64,000 nucleotides of DNA from Pseudolachnospira sp051055405 (GTDB lineage Bacteria; Bacillota; Clostridia; Lachnospirales; Lachnospiraceae), in NCBI RefSeq assembly GCF_051055405.1, contig NZ_CP167068.1:1922001-1986000 (forward strand). The letters run 5' to 3'. The notes under the pieces are model-generated. The model ran no database searches. It had not been told where the DNA came from and saw only the letters and a program-made list of their open reading frames with translations. Below, one piece after another: positions 17,357 through 25,913 of the stretch (its first letter is position 1; each line of letters starts with the position of its first letter). The position numbers and the translations under genes were made by a program.

Positions 17357-18529
17357 TTAATGGTGGAACAGGCGGATGCCAGTAAACGCCATGGCAATTC
17401 CGTACTTATCACAGGCCTCAATCACATTATCATCCCGAATGGAGCCGCCCGCCTGCGCTACATAGCATACGCCGCTGCGAACTGCCCGCTCAATATTATC
17501 GCCAAAGGGGAAGAAGGCATCGGAGCCTAAAGAAACTCCGGTCATCTGCTTCAGCCATTCCTTCTTTTCTTCTGCGGTAAAAGGCTCCGGCTGTTCGGTA
17601 AATACCTGCTGCCAAGCACCGTCTCTCAACACATCCTCAGAAAAATCGGAGACATATACATCGATGGCATTGTCCCGATCCGGGCGTCTGATATCCGGAC
17701 GGAAAGGCAGATTCAACACCTTCGGGCTCTGACGAAGGAACCAAACGTCCGCTTTATTTCCCGCAAGACGGGTACAATGTACGCGAGACTGCTGACCTGC
17801 TCCGATGCCAATGGCCTGTCCATCTTTTGCATAGCAAACCGAGTTGGACTGCGTATACTTTAAAGTGATCAGGGAAATCAGCAAATCACGAACCGCTGAT
17901 TCCGGAATATCCTGATTTTTCGTGGGGATATTTTTCAAAACTTCTTCATTTAGCTGAATGGTGTTTCGATTCTGTTCCAGGGTGATTCCAAAAATCTCTC
18001 TGGTCTCGATCTCCGCCGGCACATATTCCGGATCCATCGCCATAACCAGGTAATTTCCTTTTCTCTTCTTTTTCAGAATCTCTAAAGCCTCTGGGGAATA
18101 GGACGGAGCAATCACACCGTCGGATACCTCTCTGGCAAGATAAGCTGCCGTCTGTGCATCGCACTCATCTGAAAGAGCGGCAAAATCACCATAGGAAGAC
18201 ATCCGGTCTGCGCCTCTTGCGCGAATGTATGCCGTCGCCATAGGCGTCAGCTCCACGCCTTCTACAAAATAAACCTTCTGTAAAGTCTCATCCAGCGGAA
18301 CCGCCACAGCCGCTCCGGCAGGGCTCACATGCTTAAAAGATGCCGCAGCCGGAAGTCCCGTCGCTGCTTTCAGCTCCCGTACCAGCTGCCAACTGTTAAA
18401 GGCATCCATCAAATTGATGTAGCCCGGTCTTCCATTCAGAATGGTAATCGGCAGTTCTCCGTCCTTCTGATAAATCCGCGCCGGTTTCTGGTTCGGATTG
18501 CAGCCATACTTCAATTCCATTTCTTTCAT
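17357..18529 (-). CDS. purH: AICAR transformylase (single-domain PurH)
   Basis: This enzyme transfers the formyl group from 10-formyl-tetrahydrofolate to AICAR late in purine synthesis. The start is MKEMELKYGCNPNQKPAR, behind AAGGAGG; the frame is open 36 codons further but that part is the riboswitch. The 390 residues cover only the transformylase domain: SFKHVSPAGAAV holds the catalytic Lys-His pair, followed by a distal IGIGAGQQSRV. The N-terminal IMP cyclohydrolase domain of usual PurH is absent, so IMP cyclohydrolase must be encoded elsewhere. Expression is probably raised when ZMP/ZTP accumulates. Confidence 0.95.
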   Translation of the reverse strand: MKEMELKYGCNPNQKPARIYQKDGELPITILNGRPGYINLMDAFNSWQLVRELKAATGLPAAASFKHVSPAGAAVAVPLDETLQKVYFVEGVELTPMATAYIRARGADRMSSYGDFAALSDECDAQTAAYLAREVSDGVIAPSYSPEALEILKKKRKGNYLVMAMDPEYVPAEIETREIFGITLEQNRNTIQLNEEVLKNIPTKNQDIPESAVRDLLISLITLKYTQSNSVCYAKDGQAIGIGAGQQSRVHCTRLAGNKADVWFLRQSPKVLNLPFRPDIRRPDRDNAIDVYVSDFSEDVLRDGAWQQVFTEQPEPFTAEEKKEWLKQMTGVSLGSDAFFPFGDNIERAVRSGVCYVAQAGGSIRDDNVIEACDKYGIAMAFTGIRLFHH

Positions 18530-18577
18530 CGCAATTGCCTCCTTACATTGATTCGGATAGAAAAATTTCCTATGCCA

Positions 18578-18672
18578 CAGAAAAGAGCCCACAGTCCCGG
18601 ACTCCTTGCCCAGACGGTCGGCTCTTTTCTGCTGCACTCCATGTGGTCATTTCCACTTCCGTCAGTTGTACA
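18578..18672 (-). ncRNA. ZTP (pfl) riboswitch upstream of purH
   Basis: On the minus strand a GTGG-AAATGA-CCAC hairpin and TGGAGTG are followed by CCGACCGTCTGGGCA (rc at 18607-18621), which matches the ZTP riboswitch core CCGCCUGGGC. The flanks AGAAAAGAGCC and GGCTCTTTTCT can pair around the core, giving an alternative long stem that could control expression. ZTP riboswitches report folate shortage through AICAR triphosphate, and purH is their classic target. Confidence 0.85.
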
Positions 18673-18682
18673 GCTCAAATTC

Positions 18683-18711
18683 AACATATCATATTTGTTA
18701 TAGGTTGTCAA
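18683..18711 (-). promoter_or_regulatory. Sigma-A promoter of the ZTP riboswitch-purH unit
   Basis: TTGACA (18706-18711) and TATGTT (18683-18688) are separated by exactly 17 bp on the minus strand. Confidence 0.75.
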
Positions 18712-18770
18712 GAATTTCCCGCTTTTTCCACTTTTTTCTCTAAAACACCCTAAAATAGTTCAGGAATCAA

Positions 18771-18861
18771 AAGAGGACGGGCGCTCTGGCATATCAGAAT
18801 ATTTTGTACTTGCTCCGAAACCCTACAAAATATTCTGATATGCCAGAGCACCGTCCCCTTT
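18771..18861. repeat. Palindromic hairpin repeat, copy 1 (terminator-like, after dprA)
   Basis: Arms of 34 bases (18775-18808 and 18824-18857) pair almost perfectly around the 15-base loop CTTGCTCCGAAACCC. The inner stem and loop match the second copy near 60974-60988; the outer stem does not. It lies 20 bases past the dprA stop and could terminate dprA transcription. Confidence 0.8.
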
Positions 18862-18880
18862 TCATTTCTAAATCCGGCAA

Positions 18881-19939
18881 TCAGACTCTCCTGTATTGAT
18901 TCCCTCCCACCTGACGTATGATTCCCTTTAACTCCAGACGAAGCAAAATCAAAAGAATTGCGCGGATCTCCCAACCGGTTTCCTGGCAAATTTGTTCCAG
19001 ATGCTTTGGCTCAAAACTTAAACAATCCCATACTTCCTTTTCATCTGGCGGTAACTCCACTCCCTTCTTCTGATCTTTTGTTCCTGTTTCCAGTCCCAGG
19101 GCCTGAAGCACATCCTCTGGTTCTGTGACAATCCCCGCTCCCTGGCGAATCAAACGGTTGCATCCCTCACTGGAAAGTTCCGCCAACCGCCCTGGAATTG
19201 CCAATACGTCCTTTCCCTGTTCCAGGGCCCAGTCCGCCGTGATGAGAGAACCGCTTTTTTTCCTGGCCTCCACCACCAGCACTAAGTCGGAAAGGCCGCT
19301 GATGATTCGATTTCGCAGGGGAAAATGATATGGAAGCGGCCTCGCTCCCATTGGGTATTCGGAAAGAATTCCTCCGCAAATCGAAAGTTCTTCATAAAGC
19401 TGCCTGTGGCATGCTGGATAACAGACGTCAACCCCTGTTCCCAATACCGCGCAGGTATATCCTCCTGCTCTTCTAGCTCCCTTCTGGGCGCTTGCATCCA
19501 CGCCAAGAGCCATGCCGCTAATCACCGATACCCCTTGTTCTGCCAGGAAACGCCCGAAAAATTCCGCCTGTGCTCTTCCGTAGGCAGTACATTTTCTGGC
19601 GCCCACCACGGCGACCGCCGGTCCCGGCGGAGGGAGCGTCCCTTTTAAAAAGAGAAAATATGGGGAATCCGGAATTTCTCGAAGCCGAGCGGGGAATTCC
19701 TCCTCTTCCACTGTGAGGAAACGAATCCCCTGCCGCTCCCACCCTGCCGACTCTTCCATAAATTTTCCCATTTCCTTCTTTTTTTGTTCTGCCTCTTCTT
19801 GCTGCATTTGAGATATTGGCAACTTTTTTGCTGCAAAAATTGCTTCTGGACTCCCCATTTCTTCCAACAGCCGATGGATCGTACGGTTCCCCCAGGAAGA
19901 TAAACCGCTCATCCAATACCAAATTTCTTTTCTTGTCAT
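18881..19939 (-). CDS. dprA: DNA-processing protein DprA (Smf)
   Basis: DprA binds incoming single-stranded DNA and loads RecA during transformation. The start is MTRKEIWYWM, behind GGGGGTGAG and only four bases after the comM stop. The 352-residue protein has an N-terminal SAM-like region, then the Rossmann-like core: AVVGARKCTAYGR near 127, VISGMALGVDASAQKGA near 155, VLGTGVDVCYP, and FPLRNRIISGLSDLVLVVEARKKSGSLIT split across 230-255. A winged-helix-like C-terminal region follows. Confidence 0.96.
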   Translation of the reverse strand: MTRKEIWYWMSGLSSWGNRTIHRLLEEMGSPEAIFAAKKLPISQMQQEEAEQKKKEMGKFMEESAGWERQGIRFLTVEEEEFPARLREIPDSPYFLFLKGTLPPPGPAVAVVGARKCTAYGRAQAEFFGRFLAEQGVSVISGMALGVDASAQKGARRAGGYTCAVLGTGVDVCYPACHRQLYEELSICGGILSEYPMGARPLPYHFPLRNRIISGLSDLVLVVEARKKSGSLITADWALEQGKDVLAIPGRLAELSSEGCNRLIRQGAGIVTEPEDVLQALGLETGTKDQKKGVELPPDEKEVWDCLSFEPKHLEQICQETGWEIRAILLILLRLELKGIIRQVGGNQYRRV

Positions 19940-19943
19940 ATAC

Positions 19944-21473
19944 TCACCCCCAAAAGCGTTGTTCCAACCCTCGATAGCCGATTGCCTCCCCCAGATGCTG
20001 CTCTTTAATTTCGTCCTCTCCATCCAAATCCGCGATGGTTCGAGCTACTTTCAAAATTCGGTGATATGCCCTGGCGCTTAATCCCAGCGTGTCAAAAATG
20101 CGCTCCATCATCGCTTCCTCTTGTTCCCCAAGCAGACAAAATTTCTTTACCTGCTTCCCTGTCATCTGAGCATTGCAAGAAATTCCTAAACCTTTAAAAC
20201 GGATTGTCTGTCTCTCCCATGCGGATTTTACCCGTTTTCGAATTTGGTCAGAGTTTTCATTTTCTCCCTTGCCCCGTACTGCTTCATAACCAATGGCTGG
20301 CGCTTCCACACACAGATCCATCCGGTCCAGCAAAGGACGACTGACGCGTTGGAGATATCGCTTCACATCCGCATCGCTGCATTGACAGCGGTTTCGGTCT
20401 GGATAATAACCGCAGCGACAAGGGTTCATGGCTGCAACTACCATACAATCCGCGGGAAATTGGTAAGAACCATACACTCTAGAAATTTGGACCGTCCGTT
20501 CCTCCAAAGGCTGACGCAAGACTTCCAGAGAAATTTTTGAAAATTCCGGCAGCTCATCCAGAAACAAAACGCCGCGATTTGCCAGAGAAATCTCACCTGG
20601 CCGCGGTACTCTCCCCCCTCCCACCAACGCCCGGTAGGAAACCGTATGGTGGGGCGCCCGGAAAGGGCGTTCCCTTTTTAGAGGGCTCACCGGTGAAAGA
20701 AGGCCGCATACACTGTAAATTTTAGAAACTTCCAGACTTTCTGATCTGGTTAACTCCGGAAGAATCGTTGGAATTCGTTTTGCAATCATGGTCTTCCCGG
20801 AACCAGGCGGACCGATCATCAAGAGATTATGCATTCCAGCGGCCGCTACTTCGGCCGCGCGTTTTAATGCCGCCTGCCCATTTACCTCGCAAAAATCCAC
20901 CTCATACTGCGGCTTATCTTCCAGAACATTCCCCAATGTCTGGGCTATATTCCGCCAGCCTCCGGATGTGGACAGCAGATGTACTGCTTCCGGTAAGCTG
21001 TCCACACCGATCACACGGATTTCTTCCACCAACGCGCCTTCGGCTTCATTGGCTTTTGGCACAATACAGGCAGAAATACCTGCTTCTCTTGCAGCCGCTA
21101 CCATGGACAATACGCCCGGCACAGAATGAACGCTGCCATCCAGTCCCAATTCTCCGATGGCAGCCAAATTTGTAAGCTCCGCATCTGGCAGGCATCCATA
21201 AGAAGCTAAAATTCCAAGAGCAACCGCCAGGTCAAAAGACGTTCCTTCCTTTCTCAAATCCGCCGGGGATAAGTTGACTGTAATTCGTCTAGGCGCCAAA
21301 GAAAATCCCGAATTTTTCAGAGAAATTCGGACTCGCTCCCTGGCCTCCCGCACCTCCGACGAAAGATAGCCTACCATTGAAAACTCCGGAAGCCCGGCGG
21401 ATACATCCGTTTCCACGGAAATGACCTGGCCATCGATTCCCTGGATCGCCATACTATTTACCTTTGTATACAT
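19944..21473 (-). CDS. comM: YifB/ComM family Mg-chelatase-like AAA+ ATPase
   Basis: ComM is a hexameric helicase that helps branch migration during natural transformation. I place the start at MYTKVNSMAI (21473) behind GAGGAGAAC; the frame is open 80 codons further but that sequence is not family-like. The 509 residues show the N-terminal lon-like domain (PEFSMVGYLSSEVREARERV, cut short here), Walker A IGPPGSGKTMIAKRI near 220, LFLDELPEF, and an Mg-chelatase C-terminal domain with CRCGYYPD and SARAYHRILKVARTIADL. It is in one operon with dprA. Confidence 0.95.
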   Translation of the reverse strand: MYTKVNSMAIQGIDGQVISVETDVSAGLPEFSMVGYLSSEVREARERVRISLKNSGFSLAPRRITVNLSPADLRKEGTSFDLAVALGILASYGCLPDAELTNLAAIGELGLDGSVHSVPGVLSMVAAAREAGISACIVPKANEAEGALVEEIRVIGVDSLPEAVHLLSTSGGWRNIAQTLGNVLEDKPQYEVDFCEVNGQAALKRAAEVAAAGMHNLLMIGPPGSGKTMIAKRIPTILPELTRSESLEVSKIYSVCGLLSPVSPLKRERPFRAPHHTVSYRALVGGGRVPRPGEISLANRGVLFLDELPEFSKISLEVLRQPLEERTVQISRVYGSYQFPADCMVVAAMNPCRCGYYPDRNRCQCSDADVKRYLQRVSRPLLDRMDLCVEAPAIGYEAVRGKGENENSDQIRKRVKSAWERQTIRFKGLGISCNAQMTGKQVKKFCLLGEQEEAMMERIFDTLGLSARAYHRILKVARTIADLDGEDEIKEQHLGEAIGYRGLEQRFWG

Positions 21474-21545
21474 GTTCTCCTCCTCGGAGAGCAAATGGGA
21501 AAATAAGAAAACAAACAAGCGCAGAACCGCGCAAAAGAATATTTG

Positions 21546-21585
21546 ATCTGTTCGTAGTATAGCATAAGATACCTTCCATTGACAA
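21546..21585 (-). promoter_or_regulatory. Promoter of comM-dprA with CGAACAGAT motif
   Basis: On the minus strand TTGTCA (21580-21585) and TATACT (21556-21561) are 18 bp apart. CGAACAGAT (21546-21554) follows directly. The same nine bases lie inside the divergent dinB promoter, suggesting a shared LexA-like control. Confidence 0.55.
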
Positions 21586-21615
21586 GGACAACCCTGCTTA
21601 TTTTGAAAAATACCC

Positions 21616-21644
21616 TTTACATCGAACAGATGTGCTGATATACT
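21616..21644 (+). promoter_or_regulatory. dinB promoter with LexA-like box in the spacer
   Basis: TTTACA (21616-21621) and TATACT (21639-21644) are exactly 17 bp apart. CGAACAGATGTGCTG (21623-21637) fills the spacer and resembles the Gram-positive LexA box CGAAC-N4-GTTCG with mismatches in the right half. Confidence 0.6.
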
Positions 21645-21712
21645 AATCTTAAAATCTGAGACAAGACACTTCTCTAGAAGAAAAAATAATGAGAATAAGG
21701 AAGGGAGAAGCA

Positions 21713-22963
21713 ATGCGGCAGCGCACCATTTTTCATGTGGATGTCAATTCTGCATTTTTAAGCTGGAAAGCGGTTCATCAAATACAGGAACAGGGATCCC
21801 TTGTGGATTTGCGTGAAATCCCTTCCGCCGTGGGAGGGGATGAAGAAAAACGCCATGGAATCGTACTGGCCAAGTCGATTCCCGCGAAAAGATATGGAGT
21901 CCGCACCGGTGAACCCTTGGTTCATGCCCGCCAAAAATGTCCGGAACTGGTCGTCGTTCCGCCGGATTTTCCGCTCTATGTGCGGTATTCCAAAGCTTTT
22001 ATTGATATTCTTCTCCGCTTCGCTCCTATCGTGGAACAGGTATCCATCGACGAGGCATTCTGCGATATGACTGGTACCGAACGCCTTTATGGCCCTCCGG
22101 CTGCCTTCGCCGTCCACTTGAAAGATACCATTCACAAAGAATTGGGATTCACGGTCAACATCGGTGTCTCCTCCAATAAGCTTTTGGCCAAAATGGCTTC
22201 TGATTTTGAAAAGCCGGACAAAGTCCATACGCTCTTCCCAGAAGAAATCCAAGAAAAAATGTGGCCTTTGCCAGTAGGACGACTCTATTTTGTGGGGGAA
22301 TCCGCGGAAAAGAAGCTAAAAAGTCTCGGTATCCACACGATCGGTGATCTGGCCGTTACCGACCTGTCTATCCTGCGCTCCCATCTAAAAAAGCACGGGG
22401 AAACGATCTGGCACTATGCCAATGGAATGGATGATACCCCGGTGCTGGCAGAGCCAGAAGAAACCAAGTGTTACGGCAATTCCACCACCATTTCCCACGA
22501 TGTCACCAGAGCGGAAGAAGCAAAACAAATTTTGCTCTCCCTGACGGAAACCGTAGCGGCGCGATTGCGGGCCGATCAAAAAAAGGCTGCCCGCGTTTCG
22601 ATCTCCATTGTTTCTTCCAACTTTATCAATACGTCTCATCAGGCCACCCTGGATTCTCCCACAGATGTGACGTCGGAACTTTATGCGGAAGTTTGCTCGC
22701 TGTTCGACCAACTGTGGGAACAGCAGCCCATCCGCCTGCTAAGCGTTCAGACTTCCAGGCTATGCCAGGAAGAGATCCATCAATTCAGTCTTTTTGACAA
22801 CCCGGAAAAAAGAGAAAAACTTGCCAAACTGGATAACGCGGTCGATCAAATCCGCAGCAAATTCGGGGAAGACGCGGTAAAGAGAGCCTGCTTTTTAGAC
22901 GGAACCAGGCACATGACCGGAGGGCTAAACGCTGCAAAGCGGGAACAGAGAAAACAACGCTGA
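21713..22963 (+). CDS. dinB: DNA polymerase IV (Y family)
   Basis: This is an error-prone lesion-bypass polymerase. The start is MRQRTIFHVDVNSAF behind GGGAGAAG; the frame is open eight codons further. FHVDVNSAFLSWKA carries the first catalytic Asp (DVN), SIDEAFCDMT near 106 the second acidic pair, followed by the thumb with FVGESAEKKLKSLGIHTIGD. QFSLFD near 370 is a beta-clamp binding motif. The protein has 416 residues, normal for DinB. It is divergent from comM-dprA. Confidence 0.95.
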   Translation: MRQRTIFHVDVNSAFLSWKAVHQIQEQGSLVDLREIPSAVGGDEEKRHGIVLAKSIPAKRYGVRTGEPLVHARQKCPELVVVPPDFPLYVRYSKAFIDILLRFAPIVEQVSIDEAFCDMTGTERLYGPPAAFAVHLKDTIHKELGFTVNIGVSSNKLLAKMASDFEKPDKVHTLFPEEIQEKMWPLPVGRLYFVGESAEKKLKSLGIHTIGDLAVTDLSILRSHLKKHGETIWHYANGMDDTPVLAEPEETKCYGNSTTISHDVTRAEEAKQILLSLTETVAARLRADQKKAARVSISIVSSNFINTSHQATLDSPTDVTSELYAEVCSLFDQLWEQQPIRLLSVQTSRLCQEEIHQFSLFDNPEKREKLAKLDNAVDQIRSKFGEDAVKRACFLDGTRHMTGGLNAAKREQRKQR

Positions 22964-22985
22964 TGTCTCCATTCCCGCTTTCCAT
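22936..22985 (+). terminator. dinB terminator that spans the stop codon
   Basis: AAAGCGGGAA (22936-22945) and TTCCCGCTTT (22972-22981) form a perfect 10-bp stem whose loop contains the dinB stop codon. Confidence 0.6.
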
Positions 22986-23014
22986 CTTAAAATATCATCC
23001 CATAATAGGGCCTT

Positions 23015-24391
23015 TTACGAAATCGTCAAGCTCTCCACAAAAGGAGCGATCACATCTTGTGCCGCCGCATCTGTTTTGGTCGTATCGATTTCTACTATAC
23101 CAAAGGCATTTTCGCCCTCTAACCATACATAGTATTCTTGATACTTTGTATTTCCAAACATCACGTAGCTAATAGAGATATAGGATACCTCTTTCCCGCC
23201 GATTGTCTCCTTTTGCACCTCTGACATCTGCACGTCTTTATAAGAGGCGGAATCTTCTTTCATATAGTCGACCCACCCCGTTGCTGTCTCGATTACATCC
23301 TCTTCGCTGTATAAGCCCTTCCCCTGCATCGAATAAGTGATGTCCGTCTCATAGGAATCATCCATCAAACTAACCATCGTATCGGAGGCATAGCTGCAGC
23401 TATAACCAGACGGCACAGAACCGCTCATGCTGGCGCCAGGATAGGTATCCAAAACGGTGAATGTTCCGGTATTGTTAACTTCTTTTGCTGCCCGCTCATA
23501 ATCCTCTTCCGCGGATTGAGTCGCTGAACTTCCTGGATCAGCCGGAACGCTTTCCGGGGTCTGAGTCGCCGGTTCCGTCGGATTTTCCGCTGCAAGCGCC
23601 TCATCCGGAACCTTAATCTCTTTTGACGCCTCAAAGTCAAAGTCCGCGATCTCAACACTCAGATCCATCTTCGTGCCGTCCAACTCCGTACCCTCAAAGA
23701 GCTTTGTCAGGGAATCTCCCAGATCCAATTCCATCTTTAAAGGCGTTTTATCTGATTTGCTGATGAACCAGACCACATCGATATTCAACTTGCTGAAATC
23801 AACACCGTCTGCGAGCTGCGTCAACTGTTCATCGCTTATCTCGGCCATATCGGAAACAATACTTAACAAATCCGTTCCGCTTACCGTGGCAACGAGAACG
23901 TATGCTTCCTGATCCTCGACCTCCTCCGTGTCCTTTTCCAAGGTCCATTCCATCTTATCATTCAGCAGCTGGGAAAATTGATCGTCCGTTTTCGCTATCT
24001 GCTCAGTTCCACTGTAACTCCAAACGCCATCCTGGCAAAGATATGCTTTCGTCTGGTCTCCGTCTTCCAGCGTAATCACCTGCATGGCAAGCTTTTGATT
24101 TTGTCCAGCGGCAGATACTTCTAGGTCCATATCCAGAACGCTTCCCTTTTCCCTTACATTCCGAATCTTTCCATCCAGCTGAATCCCGATATCCATGGAG
24201 ATGCCGCTGACGGATACGGACATTGTCCCGTCGATCTCCATCTTGGCTGACATGGCAGAAGCTTCTTCCCAGCATGCTTTCATGGCGTCAAGCAATTCTT
24301 CCGCCGTCACCTTTTCCCCACAGCCCGCCAGGCCTGCGACAGTAAGCAGACAGGCCAGGAAAAGAGCAATCACTTGTTTCATTTTCTTCAT
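23015..24391 (-). CDS. Lipoprotein, DUF6612/LolA-like
   Basis: The protein has 458 residues. A signal peptide with lipobox LAGC (Cys about 24) predicts a membrane-anchored surface lipoprotein. Residues 27-265 form a beta-rich domain of the DUF6612/LppX-like style (KMEIDGTMSVSVSG, YLCQDGVWSYSGTEQ), which often binds lipid or envelope material. A proline and serine linker near 275-300 leads to a second alpha/beta domain ending in VIAPFVESLTIS. GAGGAATTTT precedes the ATG. No specific ligand can be inferred. Confidence 0.85.
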   Translation of the reverse strand: MKKMKQVIALFLACLLTVAGLAGCGEKVTAEELLDAMKACWEEASAMSAKMEIDGTMSVSVSGISMDIGIQLDGKIRNVREKGSVLDMDLEVSAAGQNQKLAMQVITLEDGDQTKAYLCQDGVWSYSGTEQIAKTDDQFSQLLNDKMEWTLEKDTEEVEDQEAYVLVATVSGTDLLSIVSDMAEISDEQLTQLADGVDFSKLNIDVVWFISKSDKTPLKMELDLGDSLTKLFEGTELDGTKMDLSVEIADFDFEASKEIKVPDEALAAENPTEPATQTPESVPADPGSSATQSAEEDYERAAKEVNNTGTFTVLDTYPGASMSGSVPSGYSCSYASDTMVSLMDDSYETDITYSMQGKGLYSEEDVIETATGWVDYMKEDSASYKDVQMSEVQKETIGGKEVSYISISYVMFGNTKYQEYYVWLEGENAFGIVEIDTTKTDAAAQDVIAPFVESLTIS

Positions 24392-24408
24392 AAAATTCCT
24401 CCTGTTCC

Positions 24409-25707
24409 TCAGGCTTTGCTAGCCGCCAACGCCTGATCGATATCCGCGATGATATCATTTGCACCCTCAATTCCTACGGAAAAGCGAATCAAATCTGGCT
24501 GTACTCCCGCCTCAATCAGCTGCTCTTCATTTAGCTGCCGGTGCGTATGGCTGGCCGGATGCAGTACGGAAGTACGGGCGTCCGCCACATGGGTCACGAT
24601 TGCGCCAAGTTTTAAGTGATCCATGAAACGAACCGCCACTTCTTTTCCACCTTTCAGGCCGAAAGAGATGACGCCGCAGGTTCCATTTGGCATGTACTTT
24701 TCCGCCAACGCATGATACTTATTGTCCGGAAGGCCCGGATAATTTACCCAGGCCACTTCGTCCCTGGTCAGAAGATATTCCGCCACTTTCTGGGCGTTTT
24801 CACAGTGGCGGGGCATCCGCAAGTGCAGCGTCTCCAACCCTAAATTCAACAAGAATGCGTTTTGGGGCGACTGACAAGTTCCCAGGTCCCGCATCAGCTG
24901 TGCCGTGGCTTTCATGGTATACGCCATCTTTCCAAAACGCTCTGTATAAATAATTCCATGATAGGAATCATCTGGCGTCGTCAATCCCGGAAATCTCTCC
25001 TTATTGGCTTCCCAGTCAAAATTTCCGCTGTCCACAATGCAGCCGCCCACAGCCGCCGCATGGCCGTCCATATATTTGGTGGTGGAATGGGTGACGATAT
25101 CGGCGCCCCACTCGAAAGGCCGGCAGTTGATCGGCGTTGCAAAGGTATTATCCACGATCAGCGGCACGCCATGGCGGTGGGCCAGTCTTGCAAATTTTTC
25201 AATATCCAGTACAACCAGAGACGGATTGGCGATGGTCTCTCCGAAAACAGCCTTTGTATTGGGCCGGAACTCTTTCTCCAGCTCTTCCTCGCTGGCGTCC
25301 GGATCCACCAAGGTCACTTCCACTCCCATTTTCTTCATCGTAACTGTCATCAGATTGGAGCTGCCTCCGTAAATCGTCGCGGAACTGATGATGTGATCTC
25401 CCGCCCCGCAAATATTAAATAACGCCAGGAAAGTCGCCGCCTGCCCGGAAGACGTCAATACAGCTCCAACGCCTCCCTCCAGGGCGCAAATTTTCGACGC
25501 TACTGTATCGCAGGTTGGGTTCTGAAGACGGGTATAAAAATATCCGTTTACTTCCAGATCAAATAATTTCCCCATATAGTCGCTGGTATCGTATTGAAAC
25601 GTCGTGCTCTGATAAATCGGTAAAATCCTGGGCTCGCCGTTTTTCGGCTGCCATCCCCCTTGGATACAGATCGTATCCTGGCTTAATTTCTGCATTTCTT
25701 CCTTCAT
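24409..25707 (-). CDS. metY: O-acetylhomoserine aminocarboxypropyltransferase (sulfhydrylase)
   Basis: This pyridoxal-phosphate enzyme makes homocysteine from O-acetylhomoserine and sulfide, or methionine from methanethiol. The 432 residues include YTRLQNPTCDTVASKICALEGG split near 60-80, IVDNTFATP near 190, the cofactor lysine in HSTTKYMDGH near 215, and a C-terminal IRFSVGIEGANDIIADI. AAAAAGGAGAG precedes the ATG. It is the only gene in its unit besides possibly the lipoprotein 17 bases downstream. Confidence 0.96.
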   Translation of the reverse strand: MKEEMQKLSQDTICIQGGWQPKNGEPRILPIYQSTTFQYDTSDYMGKLFDLEVNGYFYTRLQNPTCDTVASKICALEGGVGAVLTSSGQAATFLALFNICGAGDHIISSATIYGGSSNLMTVTMKKMGVEVTLVDPDASEEELEKEFRPNTKAVFGETIANPSLVVLDIEKFARLAHRHGVPLIVDNTFATPINCRPFEWGADIVTHSTTKYMDGHAAAVGGCIVDSGNFDWEANKERFPGLTTPDDSYHGIIYTERFGKMAYTMKATAQLMRDLGTCQSPQNAFLLNLGLETLHLRMPRHCENAQKVAEYLLTRDEVAWVNYPGLPDNKYHALAEKYMPNGTCGVISFGLKGGKEVAVRFMDHLKLGAIVTHVADARTSVLHPASHTHRQLNEEQLIEAGVQPDLIRFSVGIEGANDIIADIDQALAASKA

Positions 25708-25709
25708 AA

Positions 25710-25795
25710 TCTCTCCTTTTTGTAAGCCGTCCTACGTCGGCGTATGTTCCCGTATTTCCTGCGGAAGGATCCCTTGGAACTTCGTTTCATTCCTA
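25710..25795 (-). other. metY 5' leader with small hairpins
   Basis: About 85 transcribed bases contain GCCG-CGTAGGA-CGGC and a GTTCC/GGAAC pairing. No known S-box or T-box sequence is visible, so any regulatory role is open. Confidence 0.3.
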
Positions 25796-25799
25796 GTCC

Positions 25800-25828
25800 A
25801 GTATAAGCAATTTCTTACTTCCCGTCAA
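25800..25828 (-). promoter_or_regulatory. Sigma-A promoter of metY
   Basis: TTGACG (25823-25828) and TATACT (25800-25805) are exactly 17 bp apart on the minus strand. Confidence 0.7.
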
Positions 25829-25913
25829 TGCTCCTCTTTGGAAAATCTCATAGCTTTTTTCTTATCCTTGTGGTAAGATAGATTTGATCCTATCATAAGG
25901 GAAAGGAGTATGT

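Noticed and set aside
18750..18989. ORF beginning MPGNRLGDP after dprA
   Set aside because: It is an off-frame reading through the dprA end and the palindromic repeat.
21473..21713. 80-residue N-terminal extension of ComM with hydrophobic sequence
   Set aside because: Family proteins start at MYTKVNSM, a ribosome site precedes it, and the extension overlaps the comM promoter.
25710..25795. SAM riboswitch upstream of metY
   Set aside because: The leader is too short and lacks the S-box conserved core.
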